Positions 14,601 to 26,335 of a stretch of DNA of 64,000 nt are shown one piece after another. The position numbers and the translations under genes were made by a program. The number at the start of each line of letters is the position of its first letter. The first letter of the stretch is position 1. The stretch comes from Acanthornis magna. Its lineage: Eukaryota; Chordata; Aves; Passeriformes; Acanthizidae. The stretch spans positions 248,001 to 312,000 of the forward strand of contig JAWUZG010000978.1 in the NCBI GenBank assembly GCA_036785705.1, read 5' to 3'. The notes beneath the pieces are model-generated. The model was not told the origin of the DNA. It searched no databases and saw only the letters and a list, made by a program, of their open reading frames with translations.

Positions 14601-17600
14601 AACAGTGTGCTTGCCTTTTTCTCAGGGTGTGTGATATTTATTTTCTTAGAAACATAAGAGTTGGATTTGGCATCTTTGCTCTATGCTGTAAATCATCATT
14701 GCTAGGTAAAGTGTTTAGCCTCTTACTAGTACTACTCAAATCCCTGCTTCTCAAGGGAAAACTTAGAGAAACTCTACAAATCTGATGGAATAGAATCAAA
14801 TCAGGAGATTCAGGGAGCATAAATCAAATAACATTCTGTTGGTATGCAAATAACAATCTTATTGACTTATTCTCAGTAAGCATCACAATCCTGAAAATAG
14901 GACTTCTGATGAAATGATACTTTGCATTTTCCCTTCCTTCCTTCTCATGTTTCCCCCTAGCAGATATTGTTTGAAATTCTGCTAACGTGCTGCCTCTGTT
15001 TCATATTTTGCAGGAGTGTGACTCGAGCCAGCTCCAGCAGCCTGACACTGTGGAACCAGATGTCATCAAACCTGTTGGAATCGGACATCTTGATGAAGGG
15101 CCAATCCATGCAGAACCTCAGGATCCAGTCAGATCAGCTGCTCCTCATCCTGGGGACATTGGGGACTTCATTAATGAGGTAGAGGAGTGAAGAGAGTTTC
15201 CTCCTAAGATCTGATAAGCTTTTGTATTTTGTTTATTCTACTTCGCATGAGTAGCTGTTATGTTAGAACATAATAACTTTTTAAAACTTCCTTAGACAAT
15301 TAAAATTGTCTTGCTAGACAGAAGTAAATATGTTCTTTTAAAATGCAGAGAAATTTAATTAACTCATTCAAACAGAAAGGGAAGATATATCAATTAACTT
15401 CTGTGCATTCATATTAATTACATTCATAATACATTATCAGCTGCAACCACAATATCTCCAAGCAGGATTATGCAATGGGCTCCAAGTAATAAACAGAATA
15501 ACAAAACTGTAGTATAGCCTAAAATAATTTATTAATTCACAGTAATTTAATAATGGAAGAAGTTCATTTTCATTCTCCTCATACATTACCCTTTGAATCC
15601 AGATAATAGTGGAAATTCAGTACCTTCAATAAGACGGAAAGAATTTCATCAAATAGGATTAGTGAGCAGGGCAGCTAAATTAAATGTCATGTAAGTGCTT
15701 TTAATACTTCTCATAGAGCTTTCAAAGATTTTGCATTATCTTTGATTCTTCAATCTAATACATGTAATTGAGATTCAGACTATACCAGAGTACTCGTAGC
15801 TCTGAAAGAAATGATCCTCATTATTTCTATCACTGGTTAGTCTTAAATCATTGGTGTTGTGGTACTTACAATAGAACATGTTGCTTGTGATTGCTGGTTA
15901 CAGAAAAAAAAGCTAACCCAGAATTTACTACTGTTTTTGCTTCATTCTGTACATGAATTGTAGTAGTTAATTATTTTCTCTGATTTTTTCATATCTTCCT
16001 TCTCAGCTAGAGCCAGACACATATTGCAGAGTATTGCAGAACTGTTTCTGCAAACGTGTTTATTCTTGTTTGCCTTGGAGAAAAGTCAGGCTAATATACT
16101 AAAGTCTTCTGTGTTAGAAAGCTGCAGAAAATTGAATTTGCCCCTTTGAAGGTGTACAGCGATACAATTGTCAAAAAACTTAGAAGGGAATTGACTAGCA
16201 GGGAATGTACAAATATTCTTGTAAGATATATTTTAAGAGACACCAGTTTTTTGCATGCCCTACACTTCTAAATATTACAGTTATAATTGGCTTCTGGAAA
16301 ATAGTGAAGACATGGGACAATAAAAGGCCCACATTGTTGCCCAGGGCATTGTACACACAAGAACTTCCTTGTGTTTCCGTTCAGTAAGAGATTCCCATCC
16401 TGTTCTCACACAGCTGTGACCAGACAGTGCCCACCTGGCGGGCAGTTGTGAAGAACATGGGTTTTTCTTGTTCTCAGAGCAGCTGAGAAGCTCTGCTCTG
16501 GAGCAAAGGCAAGGAATGGGTGTGATTCTGCTGGAAAGCCAGAAAGGGCCCAGAGGGTTCCGGCCTCCTACAATTTTTAAATGACTTAGCAAGCTGTTCC
16601 TGCAATACTATTTTTCAGTAGGTTGTCGCTCTTGAAGATGATAGCATCGATGTGAACACATGGAGCTGAAGAAACAGCACTTGCTGTCATGATTTAACCC
16701 AGTGCGTTCATTCTGCAGTACAGATGAACATGGAGTCGTTTTCTTCCTGCTGTCTATTGTATTATATCAGTACCTCCCTTTATGCTTCCCCATGCCATCC
16801 ACCAAAAAAGAAAGCTTCTCCCAGCTATTCATACACAGTAAAATAATGTCATTAATGTCATTGATTAGGATAATGTATGGAAATATATATGAAGTTAAAG
16901 AAAACATGCCAATTTTCCTATTCATACACAGTAAAATAATGTCATTAATGTCATTGATTAGGATAATGTATGGAAATATATATGAAGTTAAAGAAAACAT
17001 GCCAATTTTCCTATTCATACACAGTAAAATAATGTCATTAATGTCATTGATTAGGATAATGTATGGAAATATATATGAAGTTAAAGAAAACATGCCAATT
17101 TTCCTGTCTGCAAGTTAGCTCAGAATTAATTATATCCTCTCATTGAAAGGAACTTTGTGAGGTAATTTCTATGTTTTAAGCGTTATATATTTAGCTTCTC
17201 TTCTTCATCTCTTCTTTTTTTCTTAGGATTTCACAGCAAGGTACTATTTTACTGTAGGGCATTCCACCTAACCCTCTCTCTAGCAAATCGTAGCTACTCA
17301 AAGATTTCCATGTTCTGTCTATTTTCCCAGAAGTCTGAGCAAAATGGACATTTTATTTCTCTGAAATAGCATCATCTTAATTTGTGTTTTATACAAAAAC
17401 TTTCCCATGGCAAATGCAATTCTAAAATGCCTACTGGGGGTGGGGGGGAATGAGTTTTTCATAGTAGTATTCAGTGTTTCAGTTAAATTTCAAAATTATC
17501 AGTGTCTGGAACAGAAACGTTCAGGCTGCACAGGTTTTCACTCTCCAGAAAATTGCACCTGCAGTCCTGATGCGATTAAACCCAAGCAATTTGGTAAGTT

Positions 17601-20600
17601 TCTCTCAGTTTTACTTGAGGTAAATTGAAGAAATATCTTGAGTAAAGCCTGTACCAGACGTTTCTTAAGGCAGTTCCTACAGAAGATAAGCTGAGCTGTG
17701 GAAACAACATAGCAAGATAAGAAAGAGCAAAGTTCGTATCTCTCTGCATCCAATTTCAGTATTATTAGACATAATTCTTCCCTTGGGCATCTCTAATCCA
17801 AACCACCCACAAAACTAGCCCAGTCACTAGCTGAGCAGGGAGAGGCTGCCTTGGAATTGTCAGGACTTGGGTAGCAAAGTCTGCATTACCCCCTTGGTTT
17901 GAAAAGATTCAACTTTCGGAGATCAGCCTGATCTTTTGGAGGACTTGACCCTATTCCAGGAGATGCTAGTCAGAATGATCTTTTGGGATGCTGGTCCACA
18001 TGTGAGAATTAATTTGGTCTGTTGAATTCTCGCCAGCACCTCAGACACACAGATAGCATTGTTGGGATTAGCTTCTGAATTACTCCAGCTTTTGACAAAA
18101 AAAGAACTCTAGGTCATTGATTTCAAATACTGGAGGGTTTAGCTCCTATTGCCAAGGAAGCGTGGGGGTTTTCTTTCTTTGTGTTTTCATTACAGAGTCA
18201 TAGAAACAAAAGAAAAAGGCCTAGTGGGTCATTTAGGTTTTTTTCCTTTTAGCAGTGCTCTCTTTCTTCTGGTGTATTATTCTCTATCTGTCATCCCTTG
18301 TATTAAATCTGCTTAACTCAGTGAGACATACCTAAGAGTGTTCTGTAGTGTTCTAGTGTCTTCTCAGTAGAAAAGTTAGAATTATGATAAAAAGTCATGC
18401 ATTTTTATAACACAAAATTGAGATAACATGTACAAAGCTAGAACTGTGTAAAAGGGGAAGGTTCCAGAGGTGTCTGATAGTCAAAATATGTTTTGCAGGC
18501 ATAAGCTAAATGACCTCAGGGACTTTCTTGTTTTGTCTGTTTCAATGGATAGATGAATCTCTAATTTAAGAGGGGAAGGGAAAAACCTCCTTTTCTTCCA
18601 GTCCAGTGTACAAACAAGTCAGTGAAATAAGTCATGTGTTATTAAGAATCCTCTGAAGACCTCGTTTTCCATTTTGAGCCTTTTAAAGCCTCAATTTAGA
18701 GGAGTGTGGAGCATAATTAACACGTAGAACAGTCAGGATTTGCAGGACAGTATAAATTAGACCTGTTTGAAGTAGCTTTGTTAATCCTGTTTTCAAGACC
18801 CACCTATATTGTCCCTAGAAATCTCTAGCAAGTTACACTGTGGTGGAGAGTTTGTGGCTAAGAATATATTTCTAATCAATAGAGGACACAGCCTGAGGTA
18901 GAGTAAATTTAAATTGCAAACTAAAGGTCTCGTCCCGTGGGGACATGGAGGACCCTCAATTCATTCTACGTAAATGGTTATTGGTACAGTGCATCTCCAT
19001 GCAGAATGGAGTCCCTCGATGGTTTCTGTTTTCTCAAGTCAAAAAATGGTTCCAGATACAAACCTTTTTTTTTTTTCTTTTCCTGAAGGTCTCTGTTCTT
19101 CTTTCCTTCTTATCAAAAGTCTGCTGAATCTGATTAAGTGGTAGGATTAATGAAAATGGAAGTGTTAGATTTTGTCATGTTCCATGTTAGTTGAAGATTT
19201 GAGGGGTTTGCTTTAATTTGAGAGAAATGGAGAATGCTACCTGTATTAAGGCAAGTATAACTTAAGGTTACTGTTGTTCCTCAGTCAAGCCACTGTAGTT
19301 TCTCCAGTTCTGCCCTTTATCTCCTCCTTAGTGAAAGCTCTACTGCTTTATATATATAAAAGAGGAAAAGGAAAAAAGTGAGTCTGTCCAAAGTCGCAAG
19401 CTGGCCTTTCTATTGCCATGGCTCTTCTGTGACTGCTTGTTGTGCACTCTAGCACATGCAAGGAAATGTGACAATTCCCTGTCCCAGCAGGTTCCCCTGC
19501 TCCTGAGGATGTGCCCCCGGAAATTCTGTTGTTGAACAAGCTTCTCACTCTAATAAAAACTTTGGCTTTTCAGATCAGGAAATTATAAACCAAGTAACTG
19601 TAACAACTCTGCTGCTCTGAGGTTCTTGAACACATTTGGCAAAAACTGAGATCTCTTTTCAGAAGCGACTGACAGCACCTTGGCAGCAAAATCAGTAGAA
19701 GCCACTCCTGGCAGCCATTTGTTGCTTTTTCAGTTGTGCATTTACAGCAGGCTGTGTATCCACACCGCCTCCACCCACTGAAAGGGACAGCATAATAAAC
19801 AGAAAAGGTGGCAATGCTGAAACCAAAGGGAGCTTCATCAGCTGCTGTCGCTGCCAGGGCTGTCTGATTTGCTGTAGAACCCAACAGCAAAGCGCAGCAG
19901 TACACTCGGTGTGCTCAAAGAATTGGCTTAGCAGAGGGAAAGAGAAAAAATCCTATTTCTTTCTTGTTTTAGTATGTAACTTGCGACACAAATACAGCAG
20001 AAATCTTGGCTGTCATTTGAAGAGTGAGACACGAAGTTCAGTCATTACACGGTGAACCAGAAGATAGGTGCAAATGTCAGTGTAACTTGTGCTGCGTGGT
20101 TGAATCAATACCTCCAAAACAGGACCCGTAGCAACGTTCTCTGAATGAAGTGGATTACACCGCCAGCACAACCTTTGAAAAAATGAATTTGTTAGTGAGA
20201 TCCTATCTTGTAAGTCAGTAACTCAAAACCAGTTTCCTTTTCTTAAATGCTATCATGATAGCAGCAGCAAATTGAAAAAAAAATTACGACTTCCCCTTTG
20301 GAAAAACAGATGGAAAGAGGCTGCCTTCTGCCTTGTGATGGATGACTGATAGGTATCAGAATTTCTGCAGTGATGTAGGAAAATGTTTTGTTCACTGTTT
20401 TTTTTTTTTAATAAATTGGAATCCCATGGTTGGCTGGCTCTTAGTAGGCAGAACTGCAGGGAAATAACATTTCTTCTCCAGACTTTCTAAATTACTTTCA
20501 CACGTGGATACCTGGCATTCATACCTCAGCACTCCTTAACCTCAGTTGGTATTTATTCTCCTTCCCTGTCCCCTGTGTTCCAAACACATGGGTGTCTGTC

Positions 20601-22710
20601 ACCCCGAGCAGGCTTAAGGAAAGATTTAAATCCCATAAGGCCAGTTACTGCCTCGGAAGTAAAGTTGCCTTTGTGCCTCAGCAGCAGAAAGTAAGAGAAA
20701 GCCTTGGAACTGTTTCCCCCTTGGAAGGTGGAGAAGGGCGTCTTCCAACACTTGCTATTGCCTTTTCAAAATCTCTCATCTTTTGTGCTTACTATGGCCA
20801 TCAGGTTAGAAAATTCCAGAGAGAGATAACAAGCATCACCAATTATTCTTATAATTCAAAATTGCCCTTCTAACGCAGGCTGTTAATAACGTGCTTGATG
20901 TTGTTGTACCACATGAAATGATCATTTCAAGGCCAACTCTTGTTCTTTATTAAGAGGTCATTAGCTTGATAAATATGCTGGGCTTTTCCACCACTGATTT
21001 GGAAATTATTTTAGGTATATTTTGCACAATCCTGAATTGTTTTAGATAGGTAATAAAGAACCAGGATTCACTTCTACCTTATCAATGTCATACGCTTTAG
21101 TTAATGGGTTTAGTATGTATATACTCCATAATATATATTTTAGGAGAAAAATCAGCATCTCGTTCCATTTTGTGATACTTGAACTAAACACAACTAAGAG
21201 TAAAATGTAGTTTTCTAAATCCAGAATCTGTTAAATATTTTGAAGGAGCACACTCACTCCTTCAAACAAGTGGGAGTATAATAAAGCCATTCTCTAAGTA
21301 AATAAACACTAAAAATTAAAAGTAAAACCAGCACAAATAGAACTGGTAAAAGTTAATAGTCAGCAATTTAAAATCTTAGCACAGCCTTATAGAATTCCGG
21401 AAGATACATTATCCCTTGTCAGTGGCTGCCAGAGTAGATCCTATTCAAAGCAGAAGATCTTGAAAAAGCATTGCTAATCCTATGGAAGAAACTGTGAGGT
21501 TGAAAAAAATACAAATTATAAGAGGGCTTTTTGACTTCAGGCTTCAGCCTTTTATATTCAGCTTGTAAATCTTCCCCAGATAAGCACAGAAAAATTGTCT
21601 CATTCTAAAATAAGTTATTCATGCAACTGTTTAGGTTTGGACTTATGTAGGAAAACAGGGAATGAAGAGGCATTTTTCTGGAAGAAGTGTGGTTCTTTCC
21701 TGGCTTTTCCTCTCCAATTTCCCAGCATTTCCTCCAATTCAATTTGTGTTGGTTTTAATTTGGGCTATTCAGCTCCACAGACTGAAAATCAAAAACTGCT
21801 GAAGACCCACTATTCGTGTGTTGATAACTTTGGTACTTTGAAATGAGGAAACAAAAACGGTCATCATCTTGTATTCAGCTTTGACGTCACTGTGTGTTTT
21901 TTCTGAAGAGCAGGTGGATCTCGTGGGTGGCTGTGGCAAAACATAAAAGGCTTAAGACAACACACCATAATATTTTTCTCACAGCAGCCTACAGAGGTAC
22001 ATGAGCTTGCAGGACTAACTAAATACGGATTTTGGCACATACAGATGGACTGCAGGCCAGAAAAGTCAGGGGATATGCTGTTGGCCTTGTGAGATGACTG
22101 TTAAAGCGAATCTTTGCAAACATACCTATTTCTCCTTCCTCATTTGTCTGTGTAACCATTCCCACATTGCCCATGGTGCAGGTTGTGAGCTGTACATCTT
22201 TGAAACTGTTTATTTACTAGCTTTATTCTCAGTGCCATGACTCTATTTTAAGGTTTCCTTAGGGCTGTAATTGTGGCTACATTTAAAATGTCCAGTGCTG
22301 TAATGCTGGAAACCTGGCCATTCTAAAAGGAGTTACAAAAATGTAAATCCTGAGTGGTTTTTCACTGAATGGCAGAAGAGGAAGAACTTTGTTTTCTCAA
22401 GTGGGTGCTTGATAGATAACTGCGCTGCAAATATTCCAGATATGCTTTTGTCTCGCTCTCAGGTACAGAACTTTATCTTCTTTTCTCCCTCTCCTTCTTG
22501 CAGGGACTTAAAGCAGCCGACAGTGACCCTCCAGCCCCACCCCAGGACTCCCCCTTAGTCTTTAACTCTGAAGGAAGAGGCTCCACTGCAGGATCCTCGA
22601 GCTCTCTTCTCTTCTCAAGCAGTGGTGGTGAGCAAGACTATGACTACCGAAATGACTGGGGCCCATGTGTCAAGAAACTTGTTGAGATGTACTGCGGAGG
22701 TGATGACTGA
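913..22710 (+). CDS. CDH2-like: CDH2 (N-cadherin)-like gene, 3' six coding exons, diverged paralogue
   Basis: Six exons (913-1055, 2242-2475, 2795-3028, 4288-4421, 15014-15178, 22504-22710) encode the end of cadherin repeat EC4, EC5, the transmembrane helix and the whole cytoplasmic tail of a classical cadherin. Classical cadherins are calcium-dependent homophilic adhesion proteins that bind p120-catenin at the juxtamembrane segment and beta-catenin at the tail. Exon phases join correctly, no stop or frameshift interrupts the frame, and the tail ends in GGDD plus TGA. Identity to CDH2 rather than CDH4 is clear from the segment containing [11 protein letters not shown] and [18 protein letters not shown]. 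Unlike normal CDH2, whose tail is nearly invariant in vertebrates, this copy has many changes in otherwise fixed positions, so I infer a duplicated copy under relaxed or altered selection. Upstream exons are outside the window. Introns are about 1.2, 0.3, 1.3, 10.6 and 7.3 kb. Confidence 0.88.
2242..2475 (+). CDS. CDH2-like exon, EC4-EC5 linker and first half of EC5
   Basis: Acceptor TTTAAG at 2236-2241, donor G|GTAATC at 2476. The 234-bp exon contains the linker that normally reads LDINDNAPQ. Here it reads LDINANAPQ, replacing one of the calcium-coordinating aspartates. The rest ([25 protein letters not shown]) is typical CDH2 EC5. The first codon is completed by the last base of the previous exon, so the phase is conserved. 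Confidence 0.88.
2795..3028 (+). CDS. CDH2-like exon, end of EC5 and start of the transmembrane helix
   Basis: Acceptor CACACAG at 2788-2794, donor A|GTGAGT at 3029. The 234-bp exon encodes the membrane-proximal part of EC5 (FLEAGIY, ITDSGNP, a cysteine-rich CKCDLYGDC segment) and the start of the membrane helix ([13 protein letters not shown]). The membrane-proximal changes include DVDR to AVGW, which removes charged residues just outside the helix. Confidence 0.88.
4288..4421 (+). CDS. CDH2-like exon, end of TM helix and juxtamembrane (p120-catenin) region
   Basis: The exon encodes [14 protein letters not shown], the DPEDDVRD block and the EEGGGEEDQ core that binds p120-catenin. It ends at donor CAG|GTGAGG (4422). 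The start is a judgement. The boundary expected by homology is 4282, but it is preceded by GG, not AG. An AG at 4286-4287 (TTTTAG) would restore splicing in frame and remove two residues of the membrane helix. I chose that start. If 4282 is used, splicing would need a non-AG acceptor. Confidence 0.75.
9003..9034. repeat. Perfect 15-bp inverted repeat with 2-nt loop
   Basis: The arms TTCTTTCTTTACATA (9003-9017) and TATGTAAAGAAAGAA (9020-9034) are exact reverse complements separated by CT. It lies in the 10.6-kb intron. No function is evident. Confidence 0.8.
11651..11689. repeat. (ATTG)n microsatellite
   Basis: About ten uninterrupted ATTG tetramers in the large CDH2-like intron. Confidence 0.95.
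15014..15178 (+). CDS. CDH2-like exon, middle of cytoplasmic tail
   Basis: Acceptor TTTGCAG ends at 15013, donor GAG|GTAGAG at 15179. The 165-bp exon reads [26 protein letters not shown] and [11 protein letters not shown]. Its first residues are ECDSS where CDH2 has DYDLS, so a conserved tyrosine and leucine of the p120-binding region are changed, and RRxDERP is GHLDEGP. Confidence 0.88.
15179..22503 (+). other. CDH2-like last intron (7.3 kb)
   Basis: AT-rich intron. The only distinct structure is the three-copy 93-bp tandem repeat at 16825-17103. Two short palindromes were seen, TGAAATGATCATTTCA near 20,914 and TTTGAAGGAG/CTCCTTCAAA around 21,240-21,265. No other gene was recognised. Confidence 0.6.
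16825..17103. repeat. Three perfect or near-perfect tandem copies of a 93-bp unit
   Basis: Units start at 16825, 16918 and 17011 with CTATTCATACACAG and end with CCAATTTTC. Because 93 is a multiple of three and the unit lacks stops in one frame on each strand, both strands show long open frames across it. These are repeat artefacts rather than genes. The near identity of the copies points to recent expansion. Confidence 0.95.
22504..22710 (+). CDS. CDH2-like last coding exon, beta-catenin-binding tail
   Basis: Acceptor CTTGCAG ends at 22503; stop TGA at 22708-22710. It encodes [15 protein letters not shown], a serine-rich stretch and [12 protein letters not shown], ending GGDD. In classical cadherins this region folds along the beta-catenin armadillo groove and its serines are phosphorylated. 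Compared with the vertebrate consensus, the APPYDSLLVFDYEG core is altered at several positions (Y to Q, L to P, DY to NS), and new cysteines appear in the WGPC and MYCGG segments. Confidence 0.88.
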   Translation, partial: GLKAADSDPPAPPQDSPLVFNSEGRGSTAGSSSSLLFSSSGGEQDYDYRNDWGPCVKKLVEMYCGGDD

Positions 22711-23677
22711 ACTTCAAAGTGAGCTTTGGTTTTGGACAAGTACAAACATTTCAACTGATATTCCCCAAAAGCATCCAGAAGCTAGGCTTTAACTTTGTCG
22801 TCTCCTAGCACAAGTGCTTGCTGAAGGCTTTGGCTTAGGCTGCAAACCAATTTGGGCTCCGTGGAATATCAGTGATCCAATGCTGTTTGGAAAAAGATAC
22901 TGAGCTCAGTTACACTTGAATTCTACAGCACAGAAGCACTGGGATTTTATGTGCCTTTTTGTACCTTTTTCAGGTCGGAATTAGTTTTATGTTTAAGGCT
23001 TTAATGGTACTGATTTTTGAAATGATGCATTAAAGGGACAAAATATGTTGGGGTGGGGAGGAGTAAGGTGAAACACAATATACTTCAACATGCTTTTGTT
23101 ACATCACATTGCTTTTATTAAAATAAGGAGATGAAAAATAAACCAAAAAATCCTCATGGAACAATTTTATTTTCTGGGAGAGAAGACCATGAGGTGGAAC
23201 AATGTACTTTACTTCTAGTTTTAGATGTTAGGGGACTTTTTTCACTAAAATTCTAAAACTTATGCAGCTGGTTGCAAATAAAGGGAGTTTTCATATCACC
23301 AGTTTATAGCAGAATTGATTTTTTTTTCTTATGCTAGAATGTTAGACACATTTTGGTCTTAATCCATGTACACTTTTTGGTTTTGGTTTTTTTTTTTTTT
23401 TTAATTTCTAGTATTTTTTTCCCACTTCACAATAAAAAATGGTATGTGTACCTAATGTTTTATTGGCATACTCTGTGGAGAAGTGCAGAAACTTCAGAAC
23501 TATTATTTGTATTATTTGGACTATGGATTCAGTTTTTTGCATGTTTATGTCTTTCGTTATAGATAAAGTATTTACAAAACAGGTTGCAAACAAGTGACAT
23601 TGATTCAATTGTTGAACTGTAGTTAGAGTACTCAATTTTTTTAAATTTTAATTTTTTTTTTTTTTTGTTTTGTTTTG

Positions 23678-23708
<31 letters not shown>

Positions 23709-24030
23709 TTTTTTGTTTGGGGAGGGAGAAAAGTTCTTAGCACAAAAAAGTGTTACATAATTTGTACCAAAAAAAGGGGGGAATGGGAGTTGGCCTGATA
23801 CTGGTGGCACGAGAAAATATACAGTATATTTTGGGGGCGGGGAGGGGAGGGGAGGAAGGAGCTTTCAAACTGGAGAGACTTCTGAGAACAGCTTTGCCTC
23901 TGTATTGTGTACCAGAATACGAATGATACACCTCTGACCCCAACGTTCTGAATAAAATGCTAGTTTTGGATCTGGTGCTTGCTTTGGCATTTTTTCTTCT
24001 ACCTGAGCAGCCCTGACTACAGTAAATAAA
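22711..24030 (+). other. CDH2-like 3' untranslated region with poly(A) signals
   Basis: AT-rich sequence follows the stop codon without a further gene. Several AATAAA hexamers are present, the most plausible 3' ends being AATAAA at 23951-23956 and 24025-24030. The end point is an estimate. A pyrimidine and TTTTG-rich microsatellite lies inside it. Confidence 0.5.
23650..23716. repeat. (TGTTT)n / poly(T) microsatellite
   Basis: Runs of T with repeated GTTTT pentamers in the CDH2-like 3' UTR. Confidence 0.9.
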
Positions 24031-25429
24031 ATGTACGCAAAATGTGTTTGAGTGCTGTGAGAAGTTGTGTGTGCTTTAGCATTTCGTACTGCTGGACTGG
24101 AAACAAGCTGCATGTAGGAGAAAGCCCAGCACAAATTTGGAAGGCAGGTTCCCAGTAAAAGCGAAGTGATCTGTGCTGGGATTTCTGGGAATTCACAATT
24201 TTCAGTTCCCCACTGATGGCTAGCTCTTCGGTTAAATGTGCATTATCTAAATAATAGAAATTGCATCACTTTTGGCTTATTTCTAGATTGGCAGTTTAAT
24301 GAGCATGTGATTATGCTGCGGATTGCATAAATAAAATAAATTGCGGATTGTGGCAGTCACCTGCCGCCTGGACTATTTTGTGCTGAAGTGAAGACAAGCC
24401 CCTGCTAACCTGAATACACATCAAATCATATCCTTCAAGGAGGTGCTGACGGTCATGGAGCTCTATCAAAAAGCCCCATCAGGAGATCTGTCATTCCTAA
24501 ACATGTGTCTGACCTGTTACCATGATTTCCTTGCAAACAAAGCAAGCATAGTAGGTACAGCAGCTCTGCCTTTGTTCTCTTGCAGCAATCTGCTCAGGTT
24601 AATGCCTACATTTACAGACATTAAGGATCTAACTGTGAATAGTGTGAAGCTCAAACTCAGCAGAAACACCACAGTTCCCCAGTGGACAGGGAAGGGAACC
24701 AGGCCCTGGGCGTGGCAGAGCCACCAGGGCCAGCTGGGTGGGCAGCGAGCTCATCTGAGGGGGAAGGTCTTCACTGGTGCCACATCCCTGCTTCCTCAGC
24801 ACTCACACCATAATTTACATCATTCGACTGCGACCTTGGGAGGTAAATCCTGAAATCTAAGTTGGGGAATGTTAGATGCTACATGGGGGGTTGTCTCCAC
24901 TGTGCTTTTCATGGCCGCATCTCCTTCCTTCTTGCTTCTGATGAAAGGTAGCAATCCTCTGAGGTTGGGATATACTATTTCAGCCTCTGCACACCTGGCT
25001 ATCATTTATATTGTTCATTTGCAACTATAACTTAACGCTGTAATAAAGCCTTGATTTTTGGGTAATGTATCAAAGTTACCAACGACCACCTTTAAGCTAT
25101 TTCCAAATTCAATTTGTAGTATAAGGAAAAAAGGATGTAGATAGGACGTGGAAAATGAAAATCTGACCAGGCATAGCTATGTAAGGAAAACTTCCATAAA
25201 GGGCAGGATTTAAACTGTAAATGCATGTTAAATAAGCAAAAGACTAAGCAGCTTTGTTTCCATTGGGTTCCAGAACCTCACAGCAGTCTCCTGCACTCCA
25301 GGAGCAGCCGCTGTTTGCCATTTCAGCTTTGCTTTAACGAGGTTCCATAACCTCCTCGTGGTCACCTGGGCCCAGGGAGGCCCCACTGTGTCACATGAGA
25401 GCCTTGGGGCCAAGAGATTCCATGGCCTC
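24031..25429. other. Intergenic segment, nothing recognised
   Basis: Mixed-composition sequence with only short open frames. A stretch around 25,255-25,440 (TTCCATAACCTCC, CCATGGCCTCAAAATG) resembles one at 58,540-58,640, so it is probably an old repeat. Confidence 0.5.
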
Positions 25430-25852
25430 AAAATGCTCTGCAGCCCCCAATTTTCCCTGTTTCCCTCTCCTTTTGCCCGGGCCAGCTTCCCCCCTGCCCC
25501 CAGCGCTGGGCTGGGAGCAGCTGAGAGCCCCGCGGAGCCATCCCGACCTGTCCCGGCTCCATCCCTGCTCCTCCCGCGGCCTGCGAGGGCTATGGGGAAC
25601 GGCGGAGGAGGAAGAGGAGGAGGAGGAGGGAGGAGCAGTGCGGGAAGCTATGGAGGGAGGAGGAGCGGGAGAAGGGATTGGGGAAAGGAGGAGAAGGAGG
25701 TGGGAGTAGGGCGGAGAGGAGGAGCGGAAGACTGCCAGAGGGGAAGGAGCGGGAGGAAACCGAGGGACAAAGGAGAGGCAGAAAGGAGCCACGCGGTTTG
25801 GGTCTCCCTGAATTCGCAGTTCCCCCTGGACCATCGCCGCCCCATCCCGCAG
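25430..25852 (+). promoter_or_regulatory. GC-rich promoter and probable non-coding first exon of the zinc-finger family
   Basis: Sequence shifts sharply to a CpG-rich, purine-rich composition and ends in a donor CCGCAG|GTGAGG at 25853. Related segments with the same end (ATCCCGCAG or ATTCCACAG followed by GTGA) occur on the minus strand, ending at 40443 and 38905, upstream of the minus-strand zinc-finger copy. The shared position upstream of each zinc-finger coding block suggests a 5' UTR exon and promoter. The long GC-rich open frames here are not convincing proteins. Confidence 0.5.
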
Positions 25853-26335
25853 GTGAGGGGGGAAGGGGAGATCGCCCCAAATATCCGGGGGGTCCCTGGG
25901 TTTGTGTTTTTTTGGGGGTGATCTTTGGAGCTTGCAGGACTCCAAACCCGAGCCGCAGATGCCACTCGGGGGAAATTGGGGGTCCCCAGGAGGTGTTTCT
26001 GGGGTGTCCCAGTGACGGTGCCGGCAGAGCCCCGATGGGGGCGGGGGATGCGGGTCCCCCCCGGGGTGGGGGTTGGGCTCTGCCCGGGCCAGGCCCTCCA
26101 AGCTCTGCCCGGGGCCTCGTGCGGCCCGGCGGGGGAGGGGGGACAGCAGTTTTGGGGACCCCCGGGAGCCCCAGCTTCCCTAAGCGGGACCCCAGAAAGA
26201 GGAGACCCCCAGAACTGCGGAGTGGGGACCCCGCGAGGGGGAATCCCTGGGATTGCCGGGACCCCTGGTGGGGGGCTCTGGGGGCTGGAGGGGCGGGATG
26301 GCGGGAAAGGGGTTCAGGGCTGCCGGGTCCTGGAA
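25853..26335 (+). repeat. GC-rich duplicated flank
   Basis: The segment containing GGTCCCCAGGAGGTGTTTC at about 25,981 recurs with small changes at 27,549-27,615 and 31,335-31,402, marking three copies of one duplicated unit upstream of zinc-finger genes. Possible intron of the zinc-finger gene. Confidence 0.5.

Larger units (their letters stand above)
4422..15013 (+). other. Large CDH2-like intron (10.6 kb)
   Basis: AT-rich intron sequence. I saw no second gene, RNA gene or well-preserved transposon. It holds an (ATTG)n microsatellite (11651-11689), a perfect hairpin (9003-9034) and a small local duplication around GAATGGCTTTTT at 14125-14180. Confidence 0.6.

Noticed and set aside
16702..17118. 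A 138-codon protein with 31-residue repeats
   Set aside because: Generated by the 93-bp intronic tandem repeat.
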